Positions 32,618-42,023 of a stretch of DNA of 64,000 nucleotides are shown piece after piece. Source of the DNA: Clostridia bacterium (GTDB lineage: Bacteria > Bacillota > Clostridia > Oscillospirales > Acutalibacteraceae); NCBI GenBank assembly GCA_017467405.1, contig JAFTSH010000001.1, positions 124,001 to 188,000 on the forward strand, given 5' to 3'. Under the pieces are notes generated by a model. That model had not been told where the DNA came from and did no database searches. It saw only the letters and a list, made by a program, of their open reading frames with translations. Numbering within the stretch: the first letter of the stretch is position 1; each line of letters starts with the position of its first letter. Both the position numbers and the translations under genes were made by a program.

Positions 32618-34819
32618 ATGGACGACTCCCGTGAGCTTTGCGGATCTGTAGAACAGATAACCTACCGCAACGAGCAGAACGGATATACCGTGCTGACACT
32701 TGATACGGGCGATGAGCTCGTGACTGTAGTAGGCTGCCTCCCGCAGACAGACGCGGGGGACGGCCTTCGCCTTTTCGGAAGGTGGGACACTCACAAGACC
32801 TACGGACGGCAGTTTGTGGCCGAAAGCTTTGAGCGCGAAAAGCCTGCGACGGCCGACGCGATATATAAATACCTCAGTTCGGGCGCCGTTAAGGGAATCG
32901 GGCTGGTCACGGCGCGTGCCGTGGTTGCGAGATTCGGAGCCGAGGCTTTGTCGGTGATCGAAAACGAGCCCTTCAGGCTGGCTCAGATAAAGGGCATTTC
33001 TCTTTCAAAGGCTCAGAAGATAAGTGAGGAATACCGCCGCACGTCGGGACTCAGAGAGGTAATGATCGGACTTGCCGAGTTCAACGTCAGCCCCGAGCAG
33101 TGTGTAAAGATATACCGCGAGCTGGGCGGCAGGGCGGTCGAGATAATCAGAAAGAACCCCTACGTCGTCTGCAGTCGCGAGATCGGTATGAGATTCGATA
33201 CCGCCGAGGCCATTTTCCGCTCGGCGGGACTTCCCGCGAACGACAAAAACCGTATTGCCGGTGTCGTTTCGTACGTTCTGCGTCACAATCTTTCAAACGG
33301 ACATACCTGCCTGCCGCGCGATAAGGTCATTGCGGCGGCCAATACCATTTTAGAGATCTCTCCCGACGAGATCGACGTCGTCTGTCAGGAGATGAGTGAC
33401 GACGGACGGATCAAATTTTTCGTCCTCGACGGAAGGGAATTCCTCGCCCTTGAGGATATATTCGGGAGTGAATTTTACGCCTCGGGGCGGCTCAGGATGA
33501 TGATGCGCTTCGACGGTGTAACGAGGCAGGCGGCCGATCGTGAGATCGCCAGAGCCGAAAAGGACGAGGGGATCGAATACGAGGAAAAACAGCGCGAGGC
33601 TATACGCGCGGCACTCGGTAAGGGTCTGCTTATTCTGACGGGAGGCCCCGGTACCGGTAAGACCACCACCCTCAAGGCTATTATCTCTATTATGGAGCGC
33701 AGGGGAATGAAGCTGATGCTGGCCGCCCCGACGGGACGTGCCGCGAAGCGGATGGAGGAGCTGACGGGCAGACAGGCAAAGACGATACACCGTCTGCTTG
33801 AGGTCGAATGGGACGATCGCGACAGGGCGGTATTCGCCCGAAATGAAAACAATACCCTCGACTGTGACGCCGTCATAATCGACGAGCTGTCGATGGTGGA
33901 TATAACGCTTTTTGAGGCTTTGCTGAGGGGTATGAGTCTCGGCTGCCGTCTTATACTCGTCGGGGATACCGACCAGCTTCCGTCGGTCGGCGCGGGAAAC
34001 GTGATCGGCGATCTGATCGACAGTGGTGAGATACCCGTTATAAGGCTGACGCGCATCTTCCGTCAGTCGGCCGAGAGTCTGATCGTGACCAACGCTCACC
34101 GCATCGTGGCGGGAGAAGCTCCCGAGCTTTCAAAACGGGACGGGGATTTCTTCCTGATCGAGGAGCCCAATCCGCTCAGGGCGGCGAGGCTGACGGTGGA
34201 GCTGTGCACGCGGCGTTTGCCGCAGGCCTACGGCTTTTCACCCACCGAGGATATTCAGGTGCTGTGTCCCTCAAAAAAGCTGGAGTCGGGCAGTGCCGCA
34301 CTAAACAACATCCTGCAGCAGACGCTCAATCCCCCTGCCGACGAAAAGGCCGAACTTGCCATGAACGGCTTCGTGCTGCGTATGGGCGATAAGGTCATGC
34401 AGATCAGAAACAACTACAACGTCCCCTTTACCAGGGAGGACGGCTCGATGGGCAGCGGGGTGTACAACGGAGACATAGGTGAGCTGAAGCTCATTGATCG
34501 CAAGAACGCCGAGCTAACGGTGCGTTTTGAAGACCGTACTGCGAAATACACCTTCGACGAGGCGGCGGATCTTGAGTTGGCTTACGCCGTTACGGTACAC
34601 AAAAGCCAGGGAAGCGAATATCCCTGCGTGATAATTCCCGTGACGGGTATTCCGAAGCCGCTTTGCTTCAGAAATCTGCTTTACACGGGAGTTACGAGGG
34701 CTAAAAGACTGCTGGTGCTGGTTGGGTCGCGCTCCACCGTTCTCGCAATGGTCGAAAACGACCGCAAGACGCTTCGTTATACTGCGTTGTCCCATATGAT
34801 AAGGGGTGAGGACCTGTGA
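32618..34819 (+). CDS. recD2: RecD2-type ATP-dependent DNA helicase
   Basis: 733 aa, the usual RecD2 length. The N-terminal OB/helix-hairpin region (about 1-200, with AVKGIGLVTARAVVARFG) is typical of RecD2. Superfamily 1B motifs: Walker A GGPGTGKTTT (near 343), APTGRAAKRM, Walker B VIIDELSMVD, LVGDTDQLPSVGAG, TRIFRQ, and the C-terminal VTVHKSQGSE plus YTGVTRAK. It is a 5'-3' helicase acting in DNA repair outside RecBCD. It overlaps comF by 4 nt (GTGA). Confidence 0.95.
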   Translation: MDDSRELCGSVEQITYRNEQNGYTVLTLDTGDELVTVVGCLPQTDAGDGLRLFGRWDTHKTYGRQFVAESFEREKPATADAIYKYLSSGAVKGIGLVTARAVVARFGAEALSVIENEPFRLAQIKGISLSKAQKISEEYRRTSGLREVMIGLAEFNVSPEQCVKIYRELGGRAVEIIRKNPYVVCSREIGMRFDTAEAIFRSAGLPANDKNRIAGVVSYVLRHNLSNGHTCLPRDKVIAAANTILEISPDEIDVVCQEMSDDGRIKFFVLDGREFLALEDIFGSEFYASGRLRMMMRFDGVTRQAADREIARAEKDEGIEYEEKQREAIRAALGKGLLILTGGPGTGKTTTLKAIISIMERRGMKLMLAAPTGRAAKRMEELTGRQAKTIHRLLEVEWDDRDRAVFARNENNTLDCDAVIIDELSMVDITLFEALLRGMSLGCRLILVGDTDQLPSVGAGNVIGDLIDSGEIPVIRLTRIFRQSAESLIVTNAHRIVAGEAPELSKRDGDFFLIEEPNPLRAARLTVELCTRRLPQAYGFSPTEDIQVLCPSKKLESGSAALNNILQQTLNPPADEKAELAMNGFVLRMGDKVMQIRNNYNVPFTREDGSMGSGVYNGDIGELKLIDRKNAELTVRFEDRTAKYTFDEAADLELAYAVTVHKSQGSEYPCVIIPVTGIPKPLCFRNLLYTGVTRAKRLLVLVGSRSTVLAMVENDRKTLRYTALSHMIRGEDL

Positions 34820-35505
34820 GCCTTCTTTTTCCCGTGAGGTGTGCCGTCTGCGGTGAGCCGATCGAAAAGGGTGAGGATCTTTGCGAGGATTGCGGCTCGG
34901 TGCTTATACGGATGTCGGACAAGACCTGCAAAAGATGCGGACGCGAGATACCCTACTGCTTCTGCGAAGGCAACAAGAAGGATTTTGACCGCCTTGCCGC
35001 TCCCTTTTACTACGAAGGGGTCGCACGCGAGGCGGTGCTCAGACTCAAGCACCGCAAGGGGTTTTCAACGGCCGATTTCTTTGCCCGTGAAATGAAGCGC
35101 GTCTTTGAGAGGGAATATCTCGAGGAGGATTTCGATCTGATGTGCAGCGTTCCCGTAACGTCTGGGCAGATTAAGAGCCGCGGCTTCAATCAGAGCGGCG
35201 TTATTGCGGGAAGGCTTTCCGAGCTGCTCGATATCGACTACCGTCCCGAGGCACTCAGAAAGCTGTTTGATAACAGCACCCAGCATTTCCTCAGCTCCTT
35301 TGAACGCACCGGAAACATTTTCGGGGTGTACGAGGCGGATCACTCGGTCGTTTGGGGGAAGAATATACTTCTGGTAGACGACATCGTTACCACCGGCGCT
35401 ACGTCGGGTGAGTGTGCCACCATGCTTAAGCTTCGCGGTGCGAACAGGGTATGCGTTATCTGTGCGGCGGTCAGCCGTCCGTATTCCTACTGCCTGCCGA
35501 AATGA
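34816..35505 (+). CDS. comF: ComF family protein (phosphoribosyltransferase fold, zinc finger)
   Basis: 229 aa from GTG 34816 within the recD2 stop. An N-terminal four-plus-two cysteine zinc finger (CAVC...CEDC...CKRC...CFC, about 9-55) precedes a type I PRTase domain with the PRPP loop LLVDDIVTTGATS (near 190). In naturally competent bacteria ComF acts on incoming single-stranded DNA together with ComEA/ComEC and the ComFA helicase. Here it is coupled to RecD2, and comFA is absent. A strong terminator follows. Confidence 0.92.
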   Translation: MSLLFPVRCAVCGEPIEKGEDLCEDCGSVLIRMSDKTCKRCGREIPYCFCEGNKKDFDRLAAPFYYEGVAREAVLRLKHRKGFSTADFFAREMKRVFEREYLEEDFDLMCSVPVTSGQIKSRGFNQSGVIAGRLSELLDIDYRPEALRKLFDNSTQHFLSSFERTGNIFGVYEADHSVVWGKNILLVDDIVTTGATSGECATMLKLRGANRVCVICAAVSRPYSYCLPK

Positions 35506-35516
35506 ATAATCCTATG

Positions 35517-35543
35517 AGGAGCGATCAGATCGCTCCTTTTTTG
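35517..35543 (+). terminator. Terminator of the recD2-comF unit
   Basis: 9-bp perfect stem AGGAGCGAT-CAG-ATCGCTCCT directly followed by TTTTT. Confidence 0.9.
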
Positions 35544-35616
35544 CGTTCAGGCCTTCGTAAGGGGATTTGTGATGAGAAAAAATCCCCGATATGAGGGTGA
35601 AATATTGCACGGACAC

Positions 35617-35645
35617 TTGATATAACGCGACTTATATTATATAAT
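35617..35645 (+). promoter_or_regulatory. Sigma-A promoter of the mreB-like gene
   Basis: TTGATA (35617-35622), 17-nt spacer, TATAAT (35640-35645), 57 nt before the ATG. Confidence 0.85.
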
Positions 35646-35701
35646 TATTTTAATTATATTTATTATAGGCGGAGTGCGCTCCGTTCAGAGGTGGTGTGGT
35701 T

Positions 35702-36727
35702 ATGTACGCGAGCATCGGCATAGATCTCGGTACCGACCGGACAAGAATATTTTCGGGAGAAAGCGTCGTTCTCGATCTGCCGTCGGTGGTTGCCGTTATG
35801 GCACATTCGGGCGAGGCTGTCGCCTTCGGTGAGGATGCCGAGAAAATGATCGGCAAGACCTCGGAATACGTCAACGTCGTGTCTCCTATCAGCCGCGGCG
35901 TTATTGCCAATTACGACGAGGCCGACATCATGCTCAAGAACTATCTCGGCAGGGTGTGCGGTAACAGAATGATAAAGCCGCGCGTGCTGGTTTCGATGCC
36001 GGGCGGTCTTACCGCGGTGCAGATGCGCTCGGTAATCAACGCCGTTACCGATGCCGGCGGACGCAACGTCTGTCTGGTTGAGGCGCCCGTTGCGCTGGCG
36101 GTCGGTCTTGACATCGACTTTACCAAACCCTACGGCACCGTTATCGTTGACATCGGCGCAGGTACTACCGATATTGCGGTTCTTTCGATGGGCGGTATCG
36201 CGCAGTGCCTTTCGGCAAAGTGCGCAGGCTGTGATTTTGACGAGGCCATAATCAAGTACGTCCGCCACGAGCATAATATCACCATCGGGCCGCGCACCGC
36301 AAGACAGATCAAGGAGCGCATCGGATGCGTAATTCCGCGCCCCGTTGAGATCGCAATGAAGGCCAAGGGAGTACACATATTCTCGGGAAGACCCCAGACC
36401 TTTGAGATCACCGCCAACGAGGTATGCGAGGCGGTCAGCGACGTTACCGAAAACATCATCAGCTCTATCCGTCAGGTGCTTGAAAGAACACCACCCGAGC
36501 TCGTTTCGGACATTGCAAAGGACGGCGTCATACTTACGGGCGGCGGCGCTCTGATGCACGGCATGATCGATAAGCTTAAAGAGGCGCTTTCGACCTCCGT
36601 GCGGCTGATCGACGATCCTTTCCGTACCGTTGCAAAGGGAACCGGCATGGCCATGAAGAACTTCTCGCTGCTCAAGAAGGAGAACGACTACCGCTTCAGA
36701 GCCCTGCGCGATCTCGTGATAGAATAA
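35702..36727 (+). CDS. MreB/Mbl-family actin-like cell-shape protein
   Basis: 341 aa from ATG 35702 (AGAGGTGG 6 nt upstream). The actin-fold motifs are phosphate-1 GIDLGTDRTRIF, connect-1 VVSPISRGVIANYDEA, phosphate-2 VDIGAGTTDIAVLSMGG and the adenosine motif GVILTGGGALMHGM. It forms membrane-associated filaments guiding lateral wall synthesis. The usual mreC and mreD partners are not downstream. The gene is alone between its own promoter and a flavoprotein gene, so this is probably an extra MreB paralogue (Mbl- or MreBH-like). Confidence 0.93.
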   Translation: MYASIGIDLGTDRTRIFSGESVVLDLPSVVAVMAHSGEAVAFGEDAEKMIGKTSEYVNVVSPISRGVIANYDEADIMLKNYLGRVCGNRMIKPRVLVSMPGGLTAVQMRSVINAVTDAGGRNVCLVEAPVALAVGLDIDFTKPYGTVIVDIGAGTTDIAVLSMGGIAQCLSAKCAGCDFDEAIIKYVRHEHNITIGPRTARQIKERIGCVIPRPVEIAMKAKGVHIFSGRPQTFEITANEVCEAVSDVTENIISSIRQVLERTPPELVSDIAKDGVILTGGGALMHGMIDKLKEALSTSVRLIDDPFRTVAKGTGMAMKNFSLLKKENDYRFRALRDLVIE

Positions 36728-36745
36728 GGGATTCGGGACGGAAAA

Positions 36746-37966
36746 ATGAAAAGATACACCTTTACGTCCGACGTCGCTGTCATCGGCGGCGGAGCGTCGG
36801 GAATGTTTGCGGCGCTTACCGCGGCTAAAAGCGGCAGCCGTCCGTCGGTCACCGTTTACGAGGCGGGTGAGAGGGTCGGAGCAAAGCTTTCGGTCACGGG
36901 AAACGGCCGCTGCAATATATCGAACGCCGGCGTTTCTCCCGAGAGATACCACGGCTCGCGGAGATTTGCCGCGGCGGCTCTTGAGCTCTTTTCGGTGCAG
37001 GACGCCGTCAGGGAGCTCGGAAAATACGGCGTGTTGATCACCGAAGAAAAGGACGGCAAGCTTTTTCCCTACTCGCTTCAGGCCTCGTCGGTCACCGACT
37101 GTCTGCGCTTTTCCTGCGCAGAGGCCGGGATCGCACTTGAGTGTGATTGCGCCGTAAGAGGTATTAAAGCCGGGAAAAACGGCTTCGTTCTCACCACCGA
37201 AAGAGGCGAGGCCTTTGCCAAAAGAGTGATAATGTCCACCGGCTCGGTTGCGGGTGTTGCGGCTTCGGAGGAAACCGTATACTCGCCTGCCGTAACGCTC
37301 GGACACAGGCTGACGAGACTTTTGCCTTCGGTGGTGAAGGTCAAGACGGCCGCAAAGGAGCTTAAGGCTCTCAACGGGATAAAGGTCAACGCGACCGTTT
37401 CGGCGGTAAAGGGAGGCCGTCTGCTCCGCAAGGAGTCGGGTGAGGTGCTTTTTACCGAATACGGACTTTCGGGACCTCCCGTGCTTCAGCTTTCAAGGCT
37501 TGTTTCATCGGGCGAGTGCGACTGTATGCTGCTCGATCTGATGCCCGAATTCAGCCTTGAGGAAACCGAAAAAATACTGCTTTCGAGGGGCGCGGATTTC
37601 AGGGACAGACCCCTGTCCGAGCTGCTCAGCGGAATGCTTAATAAGAGGGTGGGGCAGACGGTGCTGAAGCTCGCAGGATACTCACCCGAAAACAAAAGGG
37701 CGGCACTAATCCGTGCGGCAGGGCTGATTAAGGCTCTCCCCGTAAAGGTTACGGGTGTGACGGGAATGCGCTCGGCGCAGGTTTGTGCCGGAGGAATAGA
37801 AACGGCCGACTTCAACCCTCTGACGATGGAATCAAGACTCGTTAAGGGCTTTTACGTCACGGGTGAGGCGCTCAACGTCGACGGCGACTGCGGCGGCTTC
37901 AATCTTCAGTGGGCGTGGACGAGCGGATATCTTGCAGGCAAGGCCGCCGCGGAGGATATCGGATGA
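36746..37966 (+). CDS. FAD/NAD(P)-binding oxidoreductase of the HI0933/BaiN family
   Basis: 406 aa. FAD dinucleotide-binding GGGASGMFAALTAAKSG lies near residue 14. The family hallmarks GAKLSVTGNGRCNISN and the C-terminal GLYVTGE-type phrase (GFYVTGEALNVDGDCGGFNLQWAWTSG) are present. Members include YhiN-like proteins and the bile-acid enzyme BaiN, but most have no known substrate. It overlaps the next flavoprotein gene by 4 nt (ATGA), starting a run of tightly coupled genes that ends with a ComEA-like gene and a lipoprotein. Confidence 0.9.
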   Translation: MKRYTFTSDVAVIGGGASGMFAALTAAKSGSRPSVTVYEAGERVGAKLSVTGNGRCNISNAGVSPERYHGSRRFAAAALELFSVQDAVRELGKYGVLITEEKDGKLFPYSLQASSVTDCLRFSCAEAGIALECDCAVRGIKAGKNGFVLTTERGEAFAKRVIMSTGSVAGVAASEETVYSPAVTLGHRLTRLLPSVVKVKTAAKELKALNGIKVNATVSAVKGGRLLRKESGEVLFTEYGLSGPPVLQLSRLVSSGECDCMLLDLMPEFSLEETEKILLSRGADFRDRPLSELLSGMLNKRVGQTVLKLAGYSPENKRAALIRAAGLIKALPVKVTGVTGMRSAQVCAGGIETADFNPLTMESRLVKGFYVTGEALNVDGDCGGFNLQWAWTSGYLAGKAAAEDIG

Positions 37967-39561
37967 TAAGAATTTCAGGGATAAAGCTTTCGCCCGATAC
38001 CGATTTTTCGGATCCCGTCAGACTCGCGTCTTCTGCCGCGGGGGTTGATAAAAAGCAGATCCTTTCGGCGCGTTTGTCACGCCGTTCGGTCGATGCGAGG
38101 GGAAGAAATCTTTGCTTCGTATGCAGCTTTGAGCTTGAGGTGAGGGACGAGCAGTCCTTTATCGGGGACTGTAAAAAGGCCAAGGTCGAAAGCTTTGAGC
38201 CGTACAGAATGCCCGAGCCCCGCGTTCATCCCTCGAGAGCGGGAGAGCGGGTGCTTGTCGTCGGAGGCGGCCCCGCGGGACTTTTCGCGGCACTTTTTCT
38301 GGCGCGCGCAGGCGTCGACGTTACGCTCGTCGAGAGAGGAGAGTCGGTCGAAAATCGCTCGGCTACGGTGCAACGCTTCTTTGAAAGCGGCCTGCTCGAC
38401 ACCTCCTCGAACGTGCAGTTCGGCGAGGGAGGAGCGGGAACCTTTTCGGACGGAAAGCTTTCGACCGGAATCAAAAGTCCTCTCTGCCGCACCGTCCTTG
38501 AGGAGCTCGTAAAAGCGGGTGCTCCCGAGGAGATACTTTATCTTGCAAAGCCCCACGTCGGCACCGACAGACTGCCGGGTGTGGTAAGAAATATACGTAA
38601 ACAGATCATTGAGTTTGGGGGAAGGGTGCTTTTCTCAACCAGACTCTCGGGGATTACGGTCAGCGATATGAGGCTGACGCAGGTTGAGCTGACCGACAAA
38701 AACGGCAGCTTTTGCGAGAAATACGACAGGGTGATCCTTGCCACGGGACATAGTGCCCGTGACACCTTTGAGATGCTTCTTTCGGCGGGGGTTCCGATGA
38801 GCTCAAAGCCGTTTGCCGTCGGCGTGCGTATCGAGCACCCGAGGGAGCTGATCGACCGCGGACGCTACGGAGTATTCGCGGGACATCCTGCTCTGGGTTC
38901 GGCGGATTACAAGCTGGTTTCGCACGGCAGAGGTGTCAGAAGCGCGTACACCTTCTGTATGTGCCCCGGAGGTGTCGTCGTGCCCGCCGCAAGTGAAGCG
39001 GAAATGACCGTAACCAACGGTATGAGCCGTTTTGCGCGTGACGGCGAGAACTCGAATTCGGCACTTCTCGTGGGTGTTACTCAAAGAGATTTCGGATCGG
39101 AGCATCCCCTTGCGGGAATGAATTTTCAAAGAAGGCTTGAACGCGCGGCGTATAAGGCGGGCGGGGGCGGATATGCGGCTCCCGTACAGCTGGTCGGTGA
39201 TCTCGTGAAGGGCAGACCTTCAAAAAGGCTCGGCAGCGTCAGACCCACCTATGCGAGAGGGGTTACGCTGTCGTCGGTTCAGAGCTATCTGCCTGATGAC
39301 GTCTGCGACGCACTTCGCTTTGCGGTTACCGATCTTTCAAGGCAGATCAGGGGCTTCGATTTTCCCGACGCTTTGCTTACGGGAGCCGAGACCCGTTCCT
39401 CATCACCCGTGACCATACCGCGTGACGAGCAACTGATGAGCCCCGTGAAGGGACTCTATCCCTGCGGTGAGGGTGCCGGACACGCCGGCGGAATAGTTTC
39501 TGCCGCAGTGGACGGAATCAGGGTCGCGTTTTCGGTAATGGGTAACGGGGAGCGCGGATGA
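37963..39561 (+). CDS. FAD-dependent dehydrogenase (COG2509-type)
   Basis: 532 aa from ATG 37963, with GGAGGAT upstream and ATGA overlap. An ~85-residue N-terminal domain precedes the FAD-binding GGGPAGLFAALFLARAG (near 104). The conserved block QFGEGGAGTFSDGKLSTG, the phrase VRIEHPRELID and the C-terminal PCGEGAGHAGGIVSAAVDG are typical of this uncharacterised Firmicutes dehydrogenase family. It overlaps the ComEA-like gene by 4 nt. Reaction unknown. The tandem of two different flavoproteins suggests a shared redox role. Confidence 0.9.
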   Translation: MIRISGIKLSPDTDFSDPVRLASSAAGVDKKQILSARLSRRSVDARGRNLCFVCSFELEVRDEQSFIGDCKKAKVESFEPYRMPEPRVHPSRAGERVLVVGGGPAGLFAALFLARAGVDVTLVERGESVENRSATVQRFFESGLLDTSSNVQFGEGGAGTFSDGKLSTGIKSPLCRTVLEELVKAGAPEEILYLAKPHVGTDRLPGVVRNIRKQIIEFGGRVLFSTRLSGITVSDMRLTQVELTDKNGSFCEKYDRVILATGHSARDTFEMLLSAGVPMSSKPFAVGVRIEHPRELIDRGRYGVFAGHPALGSADYKLVSHGRGVRSAYTFCMCPGGVVVPAASEAEMTVTNGMSRFARDGENSNSALLVGVTQRDFGSEHPLAGMNFQRRLERAAYKAGGGGYAAPVQLVGDLVKGRPSKRLGSVRPTYARGVTLSSVQSYLPDDVCDALRFAVTDLSRQIRGFDFPDALLTGAETRSSSPVTIPRDEQLMSPVKGLYPCGEGAGHAGGIVSAAVDGIRVAFSVMGNGERG

Positions 39562-39917
39562 AGGAAAATGAAAACAAGGTAACGGCACTTGCCTTTTTCT
39601 GTGCCGCTCTTGCGGTGCTCTGTCTTGTACCGATAAGGTCGGTAAAGATAGACGTCAAAGGTGATAAACACACCGCCGTGTACGGCGCGGTAGAAAACCG
39701 GGACGACGGAAATACGGTCGATATCAACGTCGCCGATGCCGAGGCTATCGCAACAACCTGCGGCATAGAGGCCGAGCTTGCGGAAAGAATAGTAAGGTAC
39801 CGTCTTGAGTACGGCCCCTTCGCAAGCGTAGACGAGCTGACGTTGGTCAGCGGAATAGGAAGTAAAACACTCGAAAAGCTTCGCCTCTTGGTTACGGCGG
39901 GCGAGGTTTACAGATAA
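39558..39917 (+). CDS. ComEA-like helix-hairpin-helix protein
   Basis: 119 aa. An N-terminal membrane helix (about 8-25) is followed by a short linker and a single ComEA-type HhH domain: VDINVADAEAIATTCGIEAE, then IVRYRLEYGPFASVDELTLVSGIGSKTLEKLR. It is an outward-facing DNA-binding protein in the ComEA family. There is no comEC after it. Its start overlaps the flavoprotein stop (ATGA). It could serve DNA uptake or simply DNA binding at the surface. Confidence 0.88.
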   Translation: MKENENKVTALAFFCAALAVLCLVPIRSVKIDVKGDKHTAVYGAVENRDDGNTVDINVADAEAIATTCGIEAELAERIVRYRLEYGPFASVDELTLVSGIGSKTLEKLRLLVTAGEVYR

Positions 39918-39938
39918 AACCGAAAGGAGGAAGACGTG

Positions 39939-41255
39939 ATGAAAAAATTATTGCTAAGGCTTACGGCGGTCATTGCCGCGATCCTGGTTTGCGTTACCGC
40001 GTCTGGTTGCGGCATCACCACCTTCCTCACACCTGCCGAAACCATCAGACCGCCCAGAATAACGGGTGAGTTTGAGGGTGTGCGCACCGCGCTTGAGGCC
40101 AGCGTCGGCAGTGATATCGTAATGGAATATCCCAAGGGGGACAACGGAGTCGCTTCGTTTATGACGGCCGATCTTGACGGCGACGGTACCGACGAGGTGC
40201 TGGCCTTCTACCGTCAGGACACCGAGGCTTCGGTCACCCGAATGAATCTTCTCAAGTCGGATTCCTCGGGCGGATGGGTATCGGTACAGGATATTGATCC
40301 CGTGGGAATCGCCCTCGACAGCGTCAGCTTCTGCGATCTCGATAACGACGGATGCCAGGAGGTCGTTACGGGCTGGAATATGTATGACGCCAAAAACAAG
40401 GAAATGGCCATCTATAAGATGGACTCCGGTTTGCTTACACAGCGCGCTTCGGAGAGATACACCGAATACGTTCTCTGCGATATAAATTCCGACAGCGTCA
40501 CCGAGATAGTCGTACTGCTGCTTTCGTCGGCAGAGCAGACCGCGTCGGTCAGTGCTTTTAAGTTCAGCTCGGCGGACGGAATAACCATCTCCGGCTCGGC
40601 ACCTCTTGACGGGGGAGTTACCTCCTACGCCAAGATCACGGTCGGAAAGGCCGGGGAGGACGTACCCGCGCTTTATATCGACGCCTTCAAGGGTACGACC
40701 GCTACCCTGACCGAGCTCGTTTATTGGGACGACGGCAAGTTAGTAAACGCATATTACAACGATGAAACGGGCGAGACCTCGGCCACCCTCCGGTCGTTTA
40801 CCGAATATTGCCGTGAGACCCGCGAGGGCGAGATGCTGATACCCTTTGAAAAGCCCCTGTTCGGTCAGTCCGAGGATGCGGCGGTAAGGCTCAACTTTAC
40901 CGAATGGCGCGTTTTTGAGGACTCGGCGGACGAAATCAGCACCGTTACCTTCAAATGCGACGATTACAGCTACTATTTCAATCTGCCCGAGCAATGGTAC
41001 GACAGCGTTTCGGCCACCTACGGCAGCGACAGCTCGGTGCTCATATTCTACGAGTACGATCCCGTGTCGGGCAGCAAAAAGGGCGAGCTGATGAGAATAA
41101 GGATCTTTGAGGCAGGTCAGACCGAGGAGGCACAGTCCCTCGGCTACGAGGTCATCGCGAGTGACCGCACGTATATATATACCGTGCGTCTGGTGAGAGG
41201 AAACGAGCTTTCGATAGATCTTACCGCGGCGCGCGAAGGTTTTGAATTTATCTGA
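39939..41255 (+). CDS. Lipoprotein with FG-GAP/VCBS-like repeats
   Basis: 438 aa. ATG 39939 has AAAGGAGG 8 nt upstream (GTG 39936 is less well spaced). Signal peptide and lipobox VTASGC (Cys near 24). The beta-propeller-like region (about 40-260) has Asp-rich calcium-loop-like phrases DLDGDGTDEVLAF, DLDNDGCQEVVTG and DINSDSVTEIVVL at ~50-residue spacing, as in FG-GAP/VCBS repeats. The last ~150 residues form a different, strand-rich domain. It is directly upstream of a response regulator/histidine kinase pair and may belong to that unit, perhaps as a sensor accessory. That link is inference. Confidence 0.8.
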   Translation: MKKLLLRLTAVIAAILVCVTASGCGITTFLTPAETIRPPRITGEFEGVRTALEASVGSDIVMEYPKGDNGVASFMTADLDGDGTDEVLAFYRQDTEASVTRMNLLKSDSSGGWVSVQDIDPVGIALDSVSFCDLDNDGCQEVVTGWNMYDAKNKEMAIYKMDSGLLTQRASERYTEYVLCDINSDSVTEIVVLLLSSAEQTASVSAFKFSSADGITISGSAPLDGGVTSYAKITVGKAGEDVPALYIDAFKGTTATLTELVYWDDGKLVNAYYNDETGETSATLRSFTEYCRETREGEMLIPFEKPLFGQSEDAAVRLNFTEWRVFEDSADEISTVTFKCDDYSYYFNLPEQWYDSVSATYGSDSSVLIFYEYDPVSGSKKGELMRIRIFEAGQTEEAQSLGYEVIASDRTYIYTVRLVRGNELSIDLTAAREGFEFI

Positions 41256-41283
41256 CGTTTTCTGATCGAAAGGAGAGATACTG

Positions 41284-41988
41284 ATGCTCAGGGTACTTGT
41301 TGCAGAAGACGAGGCCACGATACGCGGCTTTATCGTTCTTAATCTCAGACGCCACGGCTACGAGCCCGTAGAGGCCTCTTCGGGTGACGAGGCGCTGGAG
41401 ATCTTTGACCGCGAGGACGGAAATTTCCAGATCGCCTTGCTCGATATTATGATGCCCGGCACCGACGGACTTGAGGTCTGCCGCAGACTGCGTGCCATGA
41501 ACAGCACGATGGGAATAATAATGCTCACCGCCAAGGCGCAGGAGAGCGATAAGATCAAGGGTCTCGGACTCGGTGCCGACGACTACATAACCAAGCCCTT
41601 CAGCCCGAGCGAGCTTATGGCGCGCCTTGAATCGCTTTCGCGCAGGGTAGAGCACAGCATCACTCTGGTAAAGGAAAATCCCGTTGCCGAGGTGCTGACG
41701 AGCGGCGAATTCGTGCTTAATCTCCGTCGCCGTACCCTCAGCAAGAACGGAGAGGATATTGAGCTTACCCAGCTTGAATATCAGATCATGGAATACTTCT
41801 TCACCCACCCCGGACAGGAGCTTGACAGAGAGGATATTCTCCTGCGCGTATGGGGCGACGGCTATGCAGGTGAGGAAAAGATCGTGGACGTAAACATCAG
41901 ACGTCTCAGAATGAAGATCGAGGACGACCCCTCAAAGCCCGTACACGTCAAGACGGTGTGGGGCAGGGGATATAAGTGGATAAAATAA
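41284..41988 (+). CDS. OmpR/PhoB-family response regulator
   Basis: 234 aa. Receiver domain 1-118 with EDEATIRGF, phospho-Asp in LLDIMMPGTDGLEV, and the conserved Lys in DDYITKPFSPSEL. The winged-helix DNA-binding domain (about 135-232) shows LTQLEYQIMEYFFTHPGQ and VDVNIRRLRMKIEDDPSKPVHVKTVWGRGYK. It is followed after 35 nt by its histidine kinase. The targets are unknown. Confidence 0.95.
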   Translation: MLRVLVAEDEATIRGFIVLNLRRHGYEPVEASSGDEALEIFDREDGNFQIALLDIMMPGTDGLEVCRRLRAMNSTMGIIMLTAKAQESDKIKGLGLGADDYITKPFSPSELMARLESLSRRVEHSITLVKENPVAEVLTSGEFVLNLRRRTLSKNGEDIELTQLEYQIMEYFFTHPGQELDREDILLRVWGDGYAGEEKIVDVNIRRLRMKIEDDPSKPVHVKTVWGRGYKWIK

Positions 41989-42023
41989 GATCCGCAAAAT
42001 AAATCGGGAAAGGAGAGATCGGT

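Noticed and set aside
35663..37306. 547-codon minus-strand open frame across mreB and the HI0933-family gene
   Set aside because: It spans two well-supported plus-strand genes and their spacer; its translation has no protein-like motifs.
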